Assembly (NCBI GenBank): GCA_947652115.1
Contig: OX393561.1
Location: 42,785,113-42,849,112 of the forward strand
Source: Blastomussa wellsi
Lineage: Eukaryota; Cnidaria; Anthozoa; Scleractinia; Plerogyridae
Length of the DNA stretch: 64,000 bases
Direction of reading: 5' to 3'
The stretch's first letter is position 1. Each line of letters opens with the position of its first letter. The notes under the pieces are model-generated. The model saw nothing but the letters and a program-made list of their open reading frames with translations, had not been told where the DNA came from and made no database searches. Positions 11,078 to 22,286 of the stretch are shown piece by piece. The translations under genes and the position numbers were made by a program.

Positions 11078-11744
11078 GCTTTTAATTAGGTTGCTTTAAA
11101 GTAAGGTAAAAAGGTAACGTCTGCATTGGAGCCTAAGTGGCTCATCAGGCCGGCGCTTATCTCCGGTTTCCGTAGCATGAAGCGACTAGGAACCACCGCG
11201 CCTGTCACTAGCTTTTAAAGTAGGGTTAGGGATTTGTAGCCATAAAAATTCGAACTTTGGCAGCTAGTCTCGGTGGTGTAGTTGAGATGATTCCCGCTTG
11301 GTAATCCATTATCCCAGGTTTGAGACTTCTTGGGTTTTTTCTGTTTTTTTTTTACCTTAAAAACCAGAAGGTAAGTGTGATTCATACCTCGTGTGTAAAA
11401 ATTAAATGCGTCTCGCACAAGAAAACCTCTGGTAGGTCGATGTCATTAAGTGCCATCCTTCCTCCCCTGGGGTGGAACATTTGCTAAACAGGTCCGCCCG
11501 GGGGTGGGGCATTGTCAAAAACAACGTTCTGTATCGAATTTTAGAAGAAGCACGTGCTTCGTTTGCTTATTTTAATCCATTTCGTTTTCAAATGAACTGG
11601 CCTATACCTTATAATTAACATGTGCAAAACTCCACACTGTTCTTTCCACATACGAACGAAAGTCAGGTGGTAGGACAATCACAAGTTACAGGTTATCGCA
11701 TTTAAAGGAACGGCTCCTTCTGTGCGTAGCGGTCACAGATGACG

Positions 11745-12065
11745 TAATACAAAAGAAACATATGATGAGAAACAATGGTGCCCCAAACTACAAAGAATCA
11801 CAGACAATGGTAAAGCCATGTACTACATTTGCATACGGTAGGCACAGAAAGACCCAAAGGAACTCACTCAAGCACAATTTTAGTATCAGGCCAACTTGGG
11901 TGATGCAGCAGCTCTCGTAAGGTCTCACATGAATGGCTCCCTATCGTGCGTGAAAACACTATAACAAACAACAGGAACAATGCCCCTGAGCCCCTAAAAC
12001 ATTGGCAACTTCCGGAGGACTAGTAGAATTACAAGCTTGCGAGAGCTGGTACACAACTCCCCAAC
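11745..12065. mobile_element. Non-coding repeat shared with 59180-59345
   Basis: Shares GCAGCTCTCGTAAGGTCTCA, AACAAACAACAGGAACAATG and AAGCTTGCGAGAGCTG with the segment near 59200-59340. The ends are loosely inverted (GCAGCTCTCGTAAG facing CTTGCGAGAGCTG), as in a MITE. No protein similarity. Confidence 0.55.
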
Positions 12066-12659
12066 CTTTCCTCGATAAAAATAGATTGGAGGTTTTTCTT
12101 TCAAGAGTGATTTCGTCACGAGAATCACAATTTTGAAGATCTTGTTCCATGTAGGTCGAGCATTTGCTCTCTTCCAGAAACTCCACCGTGGGGCTTCGTG
12201 TGAGCTGGCCTCATCGTGCCCGGGGGATAAGAAATCGGCGGACTTAACGGAATTAACGGTGGCATAAAAAATATGTGAAATAATTTTAACTCGTTTGGCT
12301 GGAGATACTTATCCCTTCTGTCCTTCTTCAGATTCTTTATGTTTTATTTGTTGATCCAGGTTACAATGTCTCTTAAATATTTCTCTGTTTTCTTCAAGAG
12401 TCTTAGTGAGAAAAAGCATTTAAGCATTTATCGCTCTTGATACCAATAAAAACAGTAATTGAGGAGAGTTAGAGGAGAATGGAAAAGAAGAAGTTTGCCA
12501 ACGTGTAGGAATGACTTCAAGTTGTCTAACAATGGAATAATGCTGGTTCCTTGGTAGCTTTCCACGCAACCGGGGATCGCGTTTCACTTCTCCTCACAAA
12601 AAAACGATCCCCTAAAAACGGCTACGTTCGAGGCTGGTGCCTTGGGGCATCAAGGCATT

Positions 12660-12801
12660 ATTTGCCGTTCTTAACGTGGCGAAAACATCAGAAGAGGTGA
12701 TGCATGAGAGATCCGTAGAAAACGAACGACAACACCAGCTGAAACTTCAGTTCAACCTGGAGACTGTTGAAAAGGGACAGTTGCAATTGGAAGCTTGATT
12801 C
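12660..12801 (+). other. Putative 5' exon of small secreted-protein gene, copy 1
   Basis: This segment aligns with 17830-17926 (shared CAGTTCAAC...GAG, GTTGAA, GGACAG, then TTGATT) and both end in a GTAAGT donor. It is read here as a 5' UTR exon spliced to the ATG-bearing exon that starts at 13175. A short open frame (QFNLETVEKGQLQLEA, then TGA) runs through it, so a coding origin cannot be excluded. Confidence 0.45.
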
Positions 12802-13174
12802 GTAAGTAGCTATCTATAACAGTTAGTTTGTAGTGGTAGATAACGGGGGACGTTAAGAAAACTCACGGCTATGAGAAAATTGAATGCATCTAAAAGAAAT
12901 GAAAAATCTACATATCGGTACTACAATTCCAGAAATACGTGCCTATAATATAAACCGAAAATGAGAAATTCCTCAATAGAAATGGAGAATCTTCACCCCG
13001 CACGCTAAAACCCAGCACAGAGCTGGCCGGCAAACGTCAATTCTACTTCCTATTTGGAGCCAAAATGATCAAATTGTAATGGCTGTGGTTTCGGTGAAAG
13101 CCCATGAACATAGCTCTATGCATAACGTCACGAGTAAACAATAGATTTCTTTCCATAAACATTTTTTGTTACAG

Positions 13175-13269
13175 GAGGACTTGACATGGGGCGTATTTTT
13201 GTCATTTTCCTTGAGTTGGCCCTCATTGTCTTTCCATGCATGGCAGACTTCAAAGAACATTTGCGCTAA
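13175..13269 (+). pseudogene. Small secreted-protein gene, copy 1, probably broken
   Basis: After a TTTTTTGTTACAG acceptor the exon reads GAGGACTTGAC, then ATG at 13186. It encodes a hydrophobic signal-like peptide, MGRIFVIFLELALIVF, and runs to a TAA at 13267-13269 after only 27 codons. It is clearly related to the exon at 21139-21211 (same acceptor, same leader ACTTGAC-ATG, same MGR-FVIFL start). The donor used in the other copy (AAAG/GTTTGT) is here GGCAGACTTC, so the GT is gone. No downstream second exon like 21632-21812 was found. The simplest reading is a duplicated copy that lost its donor and the rest of the protein; a 27-residue micropeptide is the alternative. Confidence 0.6.
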
Positions 13270-15150
13270 AATATTCTGACATTAATCTTTTCTTACAGAT
13301 TATGAGCTATTCCTGCCAAAAGCTAGTGTAAATAAAATGGCCGGGGAGAGGGGGGGGGAGGGGGGGGCAGCGAATTCATTTCGGAAATATATCCAATAAA
13401 CCAGCGTGAATCAGACCAATCGGGAGACACACCATTCGTTACTGGAATTCGCTTCGGTGTACTTTAATCCAGAAATATGGGAAATAAATTCCTGAAATTC
13501 TTTTTCTCTTTGCCATATATTGTCTAAGTGGATCTATAAAGCAAACTGACTATAAAACTGGCGACTTTCTAATCATCCGGTTAGCGATTACATTTCCACA
13601 CACCTAACAGCCGCAAAATGGCAGGGTTTTGCCTTGGTTAAGAGAATATGCTTCTTTCAGTCTGGTTTTAAAATACCTACTATCCTTTATCCGTTTGCGT
13701 CTTGTAGCCTATTCGAATTTCGCGAAACGCCCCTCGCGTCGGGAGCGAAGAAAGACCATTGTTGTGTTCTTTGTGACGTACTTCGAGACTTGCTATTGAC
13801 TTGGTACATTAGCGGCGCTTGACCCGAAACGAAACATTATATTGGGATAGCCTTACTATACTAGCAAAACAGAGAGTACCCAGGCCAGTTTTTCATAAAA
13901 ATACCAAGCAATAAAAAAGTTTTAAATTTCGCGATGATCATATTTTGGAGATATAAAAGCTTGGATTCCACGATCGTGTTTTAATTATGTAATAAAGTCA
14001 TTAAATGACCTTTTCCATTAGCCGCTGCGTTAACTTTGCTTGTAGCTTCCCTCTTAAATGGTCGGTGACCCCTACTTAGTAGTCATGTTCGCTAACGAAG
14101 CCCAATTTTTCATATTTAGGGTGTTCTTCCGGGCATTTTATTTCCAAAACGAAATCGGTAACCCCAATTTCTTTTTCACATTTCTGACATTAGTAACTCA
14201 TTATCTTACAGTGGTGAAAGTCTTAGAAAAATCAATGCTAGAAAATTTTCGCGCGACTCCGGTGACGAGATATAGATGGACCATTTTGTGAGTTATAACT
14301 GAACATGCGAACAGTTCTTTCGATTATACATTTAAATCACACCAGGCTTCAGAAACACGATCACAGATACATGATCACTACCTTGTCTTAAACGGACACT
14401 GTCACCACTTTCAGCATGATTTTGGAAATCTCAAAAACATACATCGATCCTTTGAACCTGAACAATAATGGTTTTATTTTGTAGAGCAGTACTCGACAAA
14501 CGATTAGAACCCATTAGGAAGTGAGGATGGCTAACGATGGCGAGGATGGAAACGGATTGTGATATGACTTTTTCAAAAAGCGCCAGGATATCAGTTTTTC
14601 AAAGGTTCGAAAATGGTTGAAATTTTGCAAAACTGATTTTTGGGACCATTTCGTGAGTTTGTAACAGTTTTAGGCAAATATATCTTGACTGGAAGTCGCA
14701 CCGGCTTCCGTTTAACTTAATATTTATCTTGTCATAGACTTTTCTGGAAGGGATTTTTAATATGATTGCAAGTATTGTATTTTATCATTTTTAATATTCT
14801 CATATCATCTGAAAAGGAGCTATGTAAAAGTCGTTATTTTAATGACTCATAACATGAATTTCAATTTGAATGTGAAACCTGAGGCTAATAATTTTCAAAG
14901 GAGGTTCACGCCTGAAAAAAATTAGGCCGGACTACAAACAGAAATGATGAAAAATATTTCCGAAATGCGCCTTCCTTGATCAATTTCCCGCTGATAAATG
15001 ATCTCTAAAAGTGGGGGACCTAAAAGCTAGAAAACTCTTTTTTTTTTATCACCCGGTGCTTATTATGAAAATGATTGACAAAACAATTCCACGAAATTTG
15101 TTGAATTGTGAAACTTTTAAGAGTGTGGGTAAAACAGGTATGCTCTATGC
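13270..15150. other. Non-coding stretch
   Basis: No convincing exon was found. A G-rich tract lies at 13340-13369. The rest is AT-rich with short spurious frames. Confidence 0.5.
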
Positions 15151-15179
15151 ACTACATTGTTTGTACTTTGTACTTTCGA

Positions 15180-15560
15180 AAGAGTAAATGATGCATTTAT
15201 TAAGGAATGTGAGGTATATATATGAAATAATTCATATGTGTACTGCGGATGTAGATGAAAGTGAAGAATGATCATCGCAGTTAATTTCCAATTTAAGAAA
15301 TTGGAAAGAAGAAGCCTTAAAAAATCAGGGATTCGAACCCGTGACCTCCGCGATACCGGTGCGATGCTCTACCAACTGAGCTTTGAAGCCACACATTGGG
15401 ACCAAATTGACCTCGCTCCCAATGATAGGTGATTCGCTTTTCGCCTTCACCGAGAGCTCATACATGGTTGATTGCAAAGCTTTTCCCATGGGGCCCACTT
15501 ACGATACACACTTGTCACACTTGTGGATAGCTACGCCCTGAAGGCAAATTTACAGTGCCG
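15180..15560 (-). mobile_element. tRNA-derived SINE
   Basis: The complement of 15325-15390 reads as a tRNA-like head: AGCTCAGTTGGTAGAGCATC (A box) and GGTTCGAATCCC (B box). The acceptor arm does not pair, so it is not a working tRNA. Body blocks around GATGATCATT, CTACATCCGCAGT and ATGAATTATTTCATAT recur on the plus strand at 22786-22930, and a part recurs at 22020-22110. Confidence 0.75.
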
Positions 15561-15939
15561 CCGATCCTGAATCAATTCCGGGACTTAGTAATTATATAAA
15601 TGTTTAGCTGTACATGTAGTGAAAAACGTGAAAGCGATAGAAAATGCCCAGTTATGTACAAAATCCTCAGCTATAAAACTCCTTAAATTACGCAGGTTTA
15701 TGTTTGCGAAATACGAAAGCTTAGATTCCGTGACTTTTTTAGCAATTAATACATTTTATTTCATGACCTAATGAGTTCAGCTAAAACAACTGTCGCTTTT
15801 TTATTTTCTTCGAGGATACTAGCATCTGAACTAGGAGTTAAGTACCTGCACTCAATATTTAGATATTGTATGTAGATAGAAACTATAAGCTACAAAAGAG
15901 GGTGATAAGCCGTGTTCTCTGTTCCTTTACTATTATTTT

Positions 15940-15962
15940 ATTTATTTATTTATTTATTTGCC
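15940..15962 (+). repeat. (TTTA)n microsatellite
   Basis: Short ATTTATTT run in non-coding sequence. Confidence 0.8.
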
Positions 15963-16145
15963 ACACCACAGATAACATTATAATGCAAACGAGGAGGCCG
16001 GAAGGAAATTATGCAGCTTATATTAATTAGGCCTTTTACAAGATGAAATTAAAAAAGAAGAACATGACGACGGGTACGCTAAGACTTTAGCTTGACTTCT
16101 ATTGGGAGAACAACTGAATTCGTTCTAAAACAACTGTCATCTGGA

Positions 16146-16310
16146 TTCGCTCCGACGAAGGGCTAACGCTCGAAACGTCAGCTCTTGAATCTCTTTACGG
16201 TGGCCAGTTCACATTATCAACCCAGTTGATAAAACCAAATTATATTGTTATACTTCCCACCGACGCAGCACCATAGTTTCTTTAGAAACTTACCCCCTCG
16301 TTCTAAGTTA
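16146..16310 (+). mobile_element. Penelope-like terminal half copy
   Basis: Single arm of the element seen at 9497: CTCCGACGAAGGGCTAACGC through AACCCAGTTGATAAAACC, CCGACGCAGCACCATAG and AACTTACCCCCTCG. Confidence 0.7.
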
Positions 16311-17825
16311 GTTGTTTAAGCTAGTGCCTTTTATCAGTTATTCCTTATCAATTTCACCTAGCTATATAGTTTAATTTTTGTCGTCGCTATAAGCATTTAA
16401 CTCCATCATCTTAAGACTGTAAAAATATTATACCGGTGTTTTTACATTTCAGATTTCAATTCTAACTTGAAAACAATCTCAGAGAGATAAAAACGCCAGC
16501 GAAAATTTTTATTACAGGCAATGCACATGTTTGAAAAGAAAGTTGTTTACTTTAGCACAAAAAGGATTAAGGAACGTGGTCGGAAGTTTTGAAATCTTGG
16601 TACAACCCTCAAGAATGTTTTATTTTACAAAAGGTTTCCCATGTAACCTAAAACTACTCGATGAGACAAGTTTATCTTTGCAGTTGTTGACTTGTATCGT
16701 TGCCATGGCAGCCATGTATGAGCAAGTGATGCCCCCGTGGGTGTCCACATAATACCAATAAAACTGCTAAAACTTTCAGGAAATTCTCTTGATATGCTTC
16801 TGCATTCAATGAACTACAGAAACCAGGGCCGTACCGAGGATGTTTTGTCTGGGTGGGCAGTTTTTTTCTGCGGGGGCAAACTCCGTACACCTTCACTACC
16901 TACAAGAAATAGCCCCGCAAAATCAAACACTATGTTAGAAAAAAAAGAACATTCAGGCAAACAGATTGAAAATTATTACAAAAGTATACGCACGAACTCT
17001 CAAAAATCGATAATACAAGCAATCCCATTTTGGTCACTGAAAAACAAGGATTGCACTGAAATGTATGATTGTAGTTCATTGAATGCAAAAACATATGGAA
17101 ATCTCTCACTCCAAAAAATGGAAAGAATTGAATGAAACCCTGAAAAGTTATCATTGTTAGCATTTTGGTAATCTTATGAAATTAAAAATATAAAGAAATA
17201 ATAATTTAAAGTTTCAGTTTAAACTGCGAATCTGGCGTCTTTTTTGTTTCAAAAGTACCGGGATGATAATAGAAGCGAGGACATAATCGCAGGTTAGCTA
17301 AAGGCGTTGATAAAACTATGATAAAATCTAACTTAATTTTTCTCTTCTAATACGCCCTAGTTCATCCAGAGATCTCTAATGCGGGACGAATGAATGACGA
17401 CTTTATTTCAGTTTCAGAATGTTTGGCTTGGTAAAAACTAATTGCGGACACTATTAGCACTTGTTCATTTTGCACACCACTATCATGAATGTCGGAAAAT
17501 CCCAGGTGATCGGAGATTTCACTGTTTCCCCACTGTCTCAGATTTTGCTGAGTAACTAAAATTCGAAATCGTAGACATCCCTGGATAAATATCCTGACTC
17601 TCAGATTTCGACGATCATTCCCAAATATGCATTTGCGGGTACGTCGATAGTTTTGGCGACAGGCGTTCGGCGTTTATGCAACATATCAGCAAAATGTTGA
17701 GACGATTGCCGTGGGAAACAGCGAAATCCCCAATCATCTGGGATTTTTCTGACATATGAAAAATAAAACAGTTTTTTAATGGTCTTAATGGATCGGAAAT
17801 AAAAGATCAGAAGATAAGAAATGCT
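16311..17825. other. Non-coding stretch
   Basis: The frame 16737-17135 has no recognisable domain or codon-like character, and a minus-strand frame of similar length overlaps it. A loose inverted repeat (ATCCCAGGTGATCGGAGATT near 17500 facing GAAATCCCCAATCATCTGGG near 17725) marks another small foldback. Confidence 0.4.
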
Positions 17826-17829
17826 GAAA

Positions 17830-17926
17830 CACGAGGGCTATTAAACATGGCAATAAAGCCAGCTAAGGCATCAGTTCAACATAGAGATCGTTGAAGACGG
17901 ACAGCTACAATTCAAAGCGTTGATTT
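17830..17926 (+). other. Putative 5' exon of small secreted-protein gene, copy 2
   Basis: Aligns with 12705-12801 and ends with GATTT/GTAAGT (donor at 17927). It is placed upstream of the coding exon at 21139, about 3.2 kb away. The intervening sequence is filled with foldbacks and a LINE tail, which would explain the long intron compared with about 370 bp in copy 1. Confidence 0.4.
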
Positions 17927-18239
17927 GTAAGTGTAGCTAGTACCTTTAACAGTTATTTTCTTCTTTGGGGGTAAATATCGATAAATAATAAGGGGATGTC
18001 AAGAACGCCTTAACTCAAGTTCAAAATTGAGTTCAAATTGTAGTCCAAATTGGATGCCAAAAAACTAGTACAATCATTTTTACGCACTGAACACGAAACG
18101 CAAGAAATACGTTGAAAAATAAAAGAAAAACTAAATAATTTTTTCAAAAAATTAAAGTTATACCAGGGCAGGAAATTTAAAGATTGCAATTTGATGATTG
18201 TAATTTTCCACTCTATTTAAAAAGTTATCGAGAAAAAAG

Positions 18240-19905
18240 AAATTTTTACATCATTGCTGCAGATATTCTCGCGCGCTCATTGGCTTACGCTTGTGTTTAA
18301 AAATGTTGTCGGATTCAGTTTTGAGCCATTTAGTTCACGAAATAAGCGACAAATTGCATCCAAAAGGGACTCCTTTAAAAAGAAAATCATCAACTTCATG
18401 TTAAGAAACTCGACGAATGGAACTGTTAATGTTTGAAGCGTTCAGCTTCCAAGGCACTACGAGTGGACTAAACTCCCCCCTCCCCTTTGTGAGACTTTTA
18501 AGTAAATAAGTAAAACACGTCGCCGGTGAGGGGCTACTCCCGTATATGGGCTACATAGGTATGTGCCGCGGGATAGGGTATGGGCTTTCGAGGTTCTCGT
18601 TCCTTAAATAGGGTATCATTTTTGCTTCTTTTGGCATTCTTCACGGTGTAATCCATAGATAGGGTACCTAAATTGTATTATTTTGCTATTTTGCAATTTG
18701 CAGTGCGTAGAAACACGCTAAACTAAAAAGAAACGGTTACGGAACGACAAAAAGTAAATAGGGTCAGGGTTTAAAAACCTTCGCGGCACACACCTATCCA
18801 ATATTTAAGGGAGTACCCCGGGGGCGAGGGGTATGTCAACATGACAATCTGACGAGTGCCCTGGGTGTGAGCCCCCTTTGGAAAATCCTGGTTACGCCTA
18901 TGAACTTTGTAGTAATTCAGCGACTTTCCGAATGGAATAAAGGTTATTTATTGAAATTCTGTTTCTACGTGTTATCCATTAGTATTTTTACGCAGTTTGA
19001 AGATTGTGATGCTATAAATTTCGAAATCGTTTCCGCTGAAAGAATTTCAGGTTTCGGTCGCACTTTTACTTAAAAAAGTGTGGGCGCCGCGAGGCGATAG
19101 ATGAGAAGAAATTCATGATTAAATAACAGCGCTTAAAAAATAGCGTCAATTTTTTTTTACCATAACAGAAAGCCAAACTGACGATTAAGCGTAGACTTGC
19201 CTTCGCGAGCGAAGTAACAGTGCGAGCGAAACGTGAAATTCTTTCAGCGAAAACGATTTCGAAATTTATAGCATCATAACTACTTCAAACTGCGTAAAAA
19301 ACCCAAAGACCACATAAAGAAAACATAATTTCAAGAACTAACGTTTATTATATTCGGAAACTCTTGAAAACCCTCTGAATTACTGCAAAGTTTAGTCACC
19401 TCGTAGCGCCTTGGCAGAACACGGCAAACATCTATCTTCATCTATCTAGTTTACAGCCGCCATTAATTCTCCTTGTGCCAAGGCTTGGTTGAGAATTGGG
19501 GAAAATGATGTCATTTTCTCAAAATACCTCATTGGTTTCAATTATAATAACAATAAGTACAGAAAATTGCACGTGGATAACGTCCAAAGCTTTTATTCTT
19601 CTTCGTGCGATTTTCTGTACTAATTTTTATTATAATTTCAACCAAGATACCCGAAAAAGTCCTACTATTAAAGAAAATGTAAAAAAATGGATATCGAAAA
19701 TTTCATCGTAGTAGCACTTTAAGGAGTGCCATTTGGATGCAATTTGTCGCTTATTTTCGAAAACTAAAAGGGGTGAATTCAAAACTGTAAACAGCTTGAA
19801 GTTTTTGTAACAAAGCCATCCGACTACGTCACTTGATATGTATGTCCATTTTTTATGCACAAACATTAGCCAATGAGCGCGCGAGAATTTCTGTACTTAT
19901 GGCAA
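18240..19905. mobile_element. Nested inverted repeats (about 1.6 kb)
   Basis: Outer arms are 18260-18420 and 19690-19900: TCTCGCGCGCTCATTGGCT faces AGCCAATGAGCGCGCGAGA, and ATAAGCGACAAATTGCATCC faces GGATGCAATTTGTCGCTTAT. Inside, 18905-19065 pairs with 19225-19395 (TATAAATTTCGAAATCGTTT facing AAACGATTTCGAAATTTATA). A further ATAGGGTATGG-family repeat lies at 18515-18832. No transposase frame is visible. Confidence 0.7.
18515..18832 (+). mobile_element. ATAGGGTATGG-family repeat, copy 2
   Basis: Reads GAGGGGCTACTCCCGTATAT, GTGCCGCGGGATAGGGTATG, internal AAATAGGGTATCATT, then CGCGGCACACACCTATCCAA and GGGAGTACCCCGGGG. The two ends are partial inverted repeats of each other. Related to copies at 3040, 24462 and 60053. 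Confidence 0.75.
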
Positions 19906-20054
19906 AAAACGTTTTTATAATTGTTTCCCAGGCGGTAATACTGGTGGGAAACATGTTTCCGGAAACATCGTAGTTGCATGCACACTTTCAATTTGATCGA
20001 TCCCTTGGGGAGTGGGGACGGGACTGGTGATCGATGATTTCAAAAGGATAGGAT

Positions 20055-20666
20055 ACTAGGATAGGATAACTTTATTTCGATACGGTAAACTCATCAGTCA
20101 CAACTATATGAAAACCTAATTATATACAGAATTACTATAAAATATGCAATAGCTAGAACTACATTACTTAAATTACTCTAAATAATCAATAACTATACAA
20201 CAATAATGTTAAATGAGAAATTAAAAACCTGCTTTACATGAGTGCCGTGTGTAAAAATTCTAAATTTTCATGAACGAGACTGGAAACGCTCACAGCCAGC
20301 CCGAAAAGCTCTTTGGGAGTCAGCCTGCCGCAACTCGATTGGTAGGCTATTCCACTGAACTGCTCCAGAGTAACTGAAGCTATTTTTCATATAGTTTGTG
20401 TGTGGCTGTGGGATAGCTAGTTTGCCCTCTGTGTCCCTTAAGGAGTAAATAGAGACGCTACTACGGTCAACAAATTTGGAACTAAGGTATTCAGGAGTAC
20501 GACCATTAAGCGACTTATAAACCATCACAGCCCTATGGATTTGTCGTTGAGAATCTAGTTTTATCCATCCAAGTTTTTGGATAAGGTTATCAGTGTCTGC
20601 ATCAAAGTTCGAGTAAGTGAGTATACGGGCAGCGCGATTTCGCAGTTTTTGAAGTTTACTGATCAA
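20055..20666 (-). mobile_element. CR1/L2-like LINE, 3' end only
   Basis: The minus-strand frame 20268-20666 (132 codons) is the C-terminal tail of a non-LTR reverse transcriptase polyprotein: LQKLRNRAARILTYS, LGWIKLDSQRQIHRAVMVYK, then NSFSYSGAVQWNSLP. This module is typical of cnidarian CR1/L2-type LINEs. The 3' tail near 20060 is a (TCCTA)n-type short repeat, and the copy is 5'-truncated at about 20667. No catalytic RT motif remains. Confidence 0.85.
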
Positions 20667-20859
20667 TTTCGTGGCCGATCTGGGCGTAAATGTTGTGTTT
20701 GCGGTTGTTGTGGCCCTGTGGGAGGATGAAGAAGAACATAAGAAAGCGAAGAAAAGGCCAGATAAATTGTGGATGAGAAGAAGAAGCGAGAGAGGGGAGG
20801 GGAGGGGGGCATTTCAGACAATTGTTTGCGAATTGTCCGTGGACAGGCAAAGTAGCAAA

Positions 20860-21070
20860 TGTTGCTAGTCGTGGCAAAACCAGGAAACATCGAAACATAT
20901 GTTTTCGTGTCGCGCAAAAACAAGAAATGTTTCTTTCGTGTAGCAGAAGCATATTTTGCTTCTCGGAAACAACAAATTGAGGCTGGAAACAATGTTTCCC
21001 ATTTGACAAAACTGGGAGACATTGGAGAAAAATGCGCGCGCTACCAATGTTTCTGGAAATATGTTTCTTC
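20860..21070 (+). mobile_element. GGAAACATGTTTC-rich repeat
   Basis: Dispersed sequence rich in GAAACAT/ATGTTTC blocks (AACCAGGAAACATCGAAACA, GTAGCAGAAGCATATTTTGC). It is related to 27300-27462 in the opposite sense and shares its ends with 19925-19970. The overlapping plus and minus frames are shadows. Confidence 0.6.
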
Positions 21071-21138
21071 GTTTTGCCGGAGATTACGTCACGAGTAAAC
21101 GATGATTTCTTGCTATAGACAATTTTTTCTATTTTCAG

Positions 21139-21812
21139 GAAGACTTGACATGGGACGTGTTTTTGTCATTTTCCTTGTGATGTGCCTCATTTTCTCTCTC
21201 ATGGATGAAAGGTTTGTGATTCATAATTTTACAACCCGAAGTACACATGAACTTGTTAAAGGATTAACCCCAAAAACGTTTTAGAATAACTGGCTACTCT
21301 GATTCCACAGAACGTACACCACAGAGTCTTTGCTTGGGAATAGACAAGCTAATCTCGAGGGAGAAAAATGAGGATGGTTCGAGACTCTATTTTGAAACCT
21401 TGTGTCTGTCACAAATAGCCAAACTTGCAACCGTATTGCTCAACTGAAAATTATAGTTAACGAAAAATTGGTAGTAACTCATCATGCTCTATTCGGAATC
21501 CGTGAATGAGATTAGGTTTCTTATCGCTGACATTTTTCGCGCGCTTAACCTCGAATTTTTTTTAACATTTTTAAAAAAAGATATTTTGTTAAATTGCCTA
21601 AGATTGTACTTTTGAACTGCTCTCCTTTCAGTGAAGCTTGGCGTCGTCGCCGATCGGGATTAACGGTGACAAACCGCCATTCTTCCCAGACCACTGCTGA
21701 CGTCTTGTCGGAGGATAAGGTCAAGGATGCTCCGGAGACTGCGTTCGAGGATCGGAGAGATGGTGACGATGAAAACATGAAGATGAAGAAATCTGATTTG
21801 CTCTTTGCTTGA
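21139..21812 (+). CDS. Small secreted basic/acidic protein, 2 coding exons, 80 aa
   Basis: Exon 21139-21211 follows a TTCTATTTTCAG acceptor; ATG is at 21150. The second exon 21632-21812 follows CTCCTTTCAG, and the phases join to give 80 codons then TGA. Residues 1-18 or so form a strongly hydrophobic signal peptide (MGRVFVIFLVMCLIFSLM). The mature part begins near an Arg cluster, EAWRRRRSG, which could be a proprotein-convertase site. It then becomes acidic (DVLSEDKVKDAPE, EDRRDGDDEN) with no cysteine beyond the signal peptide. I do not recognise the family. A propeptide or short secreted matrix or signalling peptide would fit the composition, but this is inference. A broken relative lies at 13175-13269. 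The donor AAAG/GTTTGT is weak, so the exon 1-2 join is likely rather than certain. Confidence 0.65.
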
Positions 21813-21837
21813 TATTAAAAGTTAAAAATTCAAGCCG

Positions 21838-21843
21838 AATAAA
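21838..21843 (+). terminator. Poly(A) signal of the small secreted-protein gene
   Basis: AATAAA lies 26 bases after the TGA at 21812, with a second ATAAATAAAA run just after. Confidence 0.6.
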
Positions 21844-22127
21844 ATGCAGCATAAATAAAAACCACATTATAAAACCATACAGAATATGTTTAAATTGAAT
21901 TTACCATAATTACCGTCATTCATCATTACGGTTGGAAAGAGTAAACGAGGCGAAAAATCAATACATAAACAACGCTGCACGTTATAAAAAAATTGATCGA
22001 TTAGCTCAGCTACACAAAATTCATATATGAATTATTTCATACACTTTACATTATTTCACTCCTCACGGGAAAATATGAACTTAATAAATTGACTTCGCTA
22101 CCAATGTGTGACTTTATAGCTCCAGAC

Positions 22128-22272
22128 TCGTACCCAGTCGCTCCTAAGGTGATTTGACTAGAGCGCATTGCATTGCGGGAAGGACCTTCTCAGCCTGCCC
22201 CGCCATGACATCATTTCTCCCCAGTCTTTTATCGCCTTAAAGCAAAAAGTGGGGACTGGGAACGAGTCTGCA
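22128..22272. mobile_element. Small foldback MITE (AGACTCGT ends)
   Basis: Begins AGACTCGTACCCAGTC and ends GACTGGGAACGAGTCT, a 16-base near-perfect terminal inverted repeat. Non-coding. Confidence 0.75.
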
Positions 22273-22286
22273 TCGCACCGGTAACC

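Larger units (their letters stand above)
8971..11360 (+). repeat. 1211-bp near-identical tandem duplication
   Basis: Bases 8971-10181 recur at 10182-11360 with an offset of 1211 and no difference that I noticed by eye. The left edge shares CCTTGCACTG and the junction lies in a CTTTTTTTACCTTACCTT pyrimidine run. Each unit holds a Penelope-type palindrome, a second half copy, a tRNA-like segment (GGTGGTGTAGTTGAGATGAT) and a SINE-like fragment. The near identity means either a very recent duplication or an assembly artefact. Confidence 0.9.

Noticed and set aside
15325..15390. Possible tRNA gene (minus)
   Set aside because: A and B boxes are present, but the acceptor stem does not pair and the sequence continues into a repeated body, as in a SINE.
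20656..21022. Several overlapping minus frames of 60-119 codons
   Set aside because: Three phases are open at once in purine-rich DNA overlapping the GGAAACATGTTTC repeat; none has a recognisable domain.
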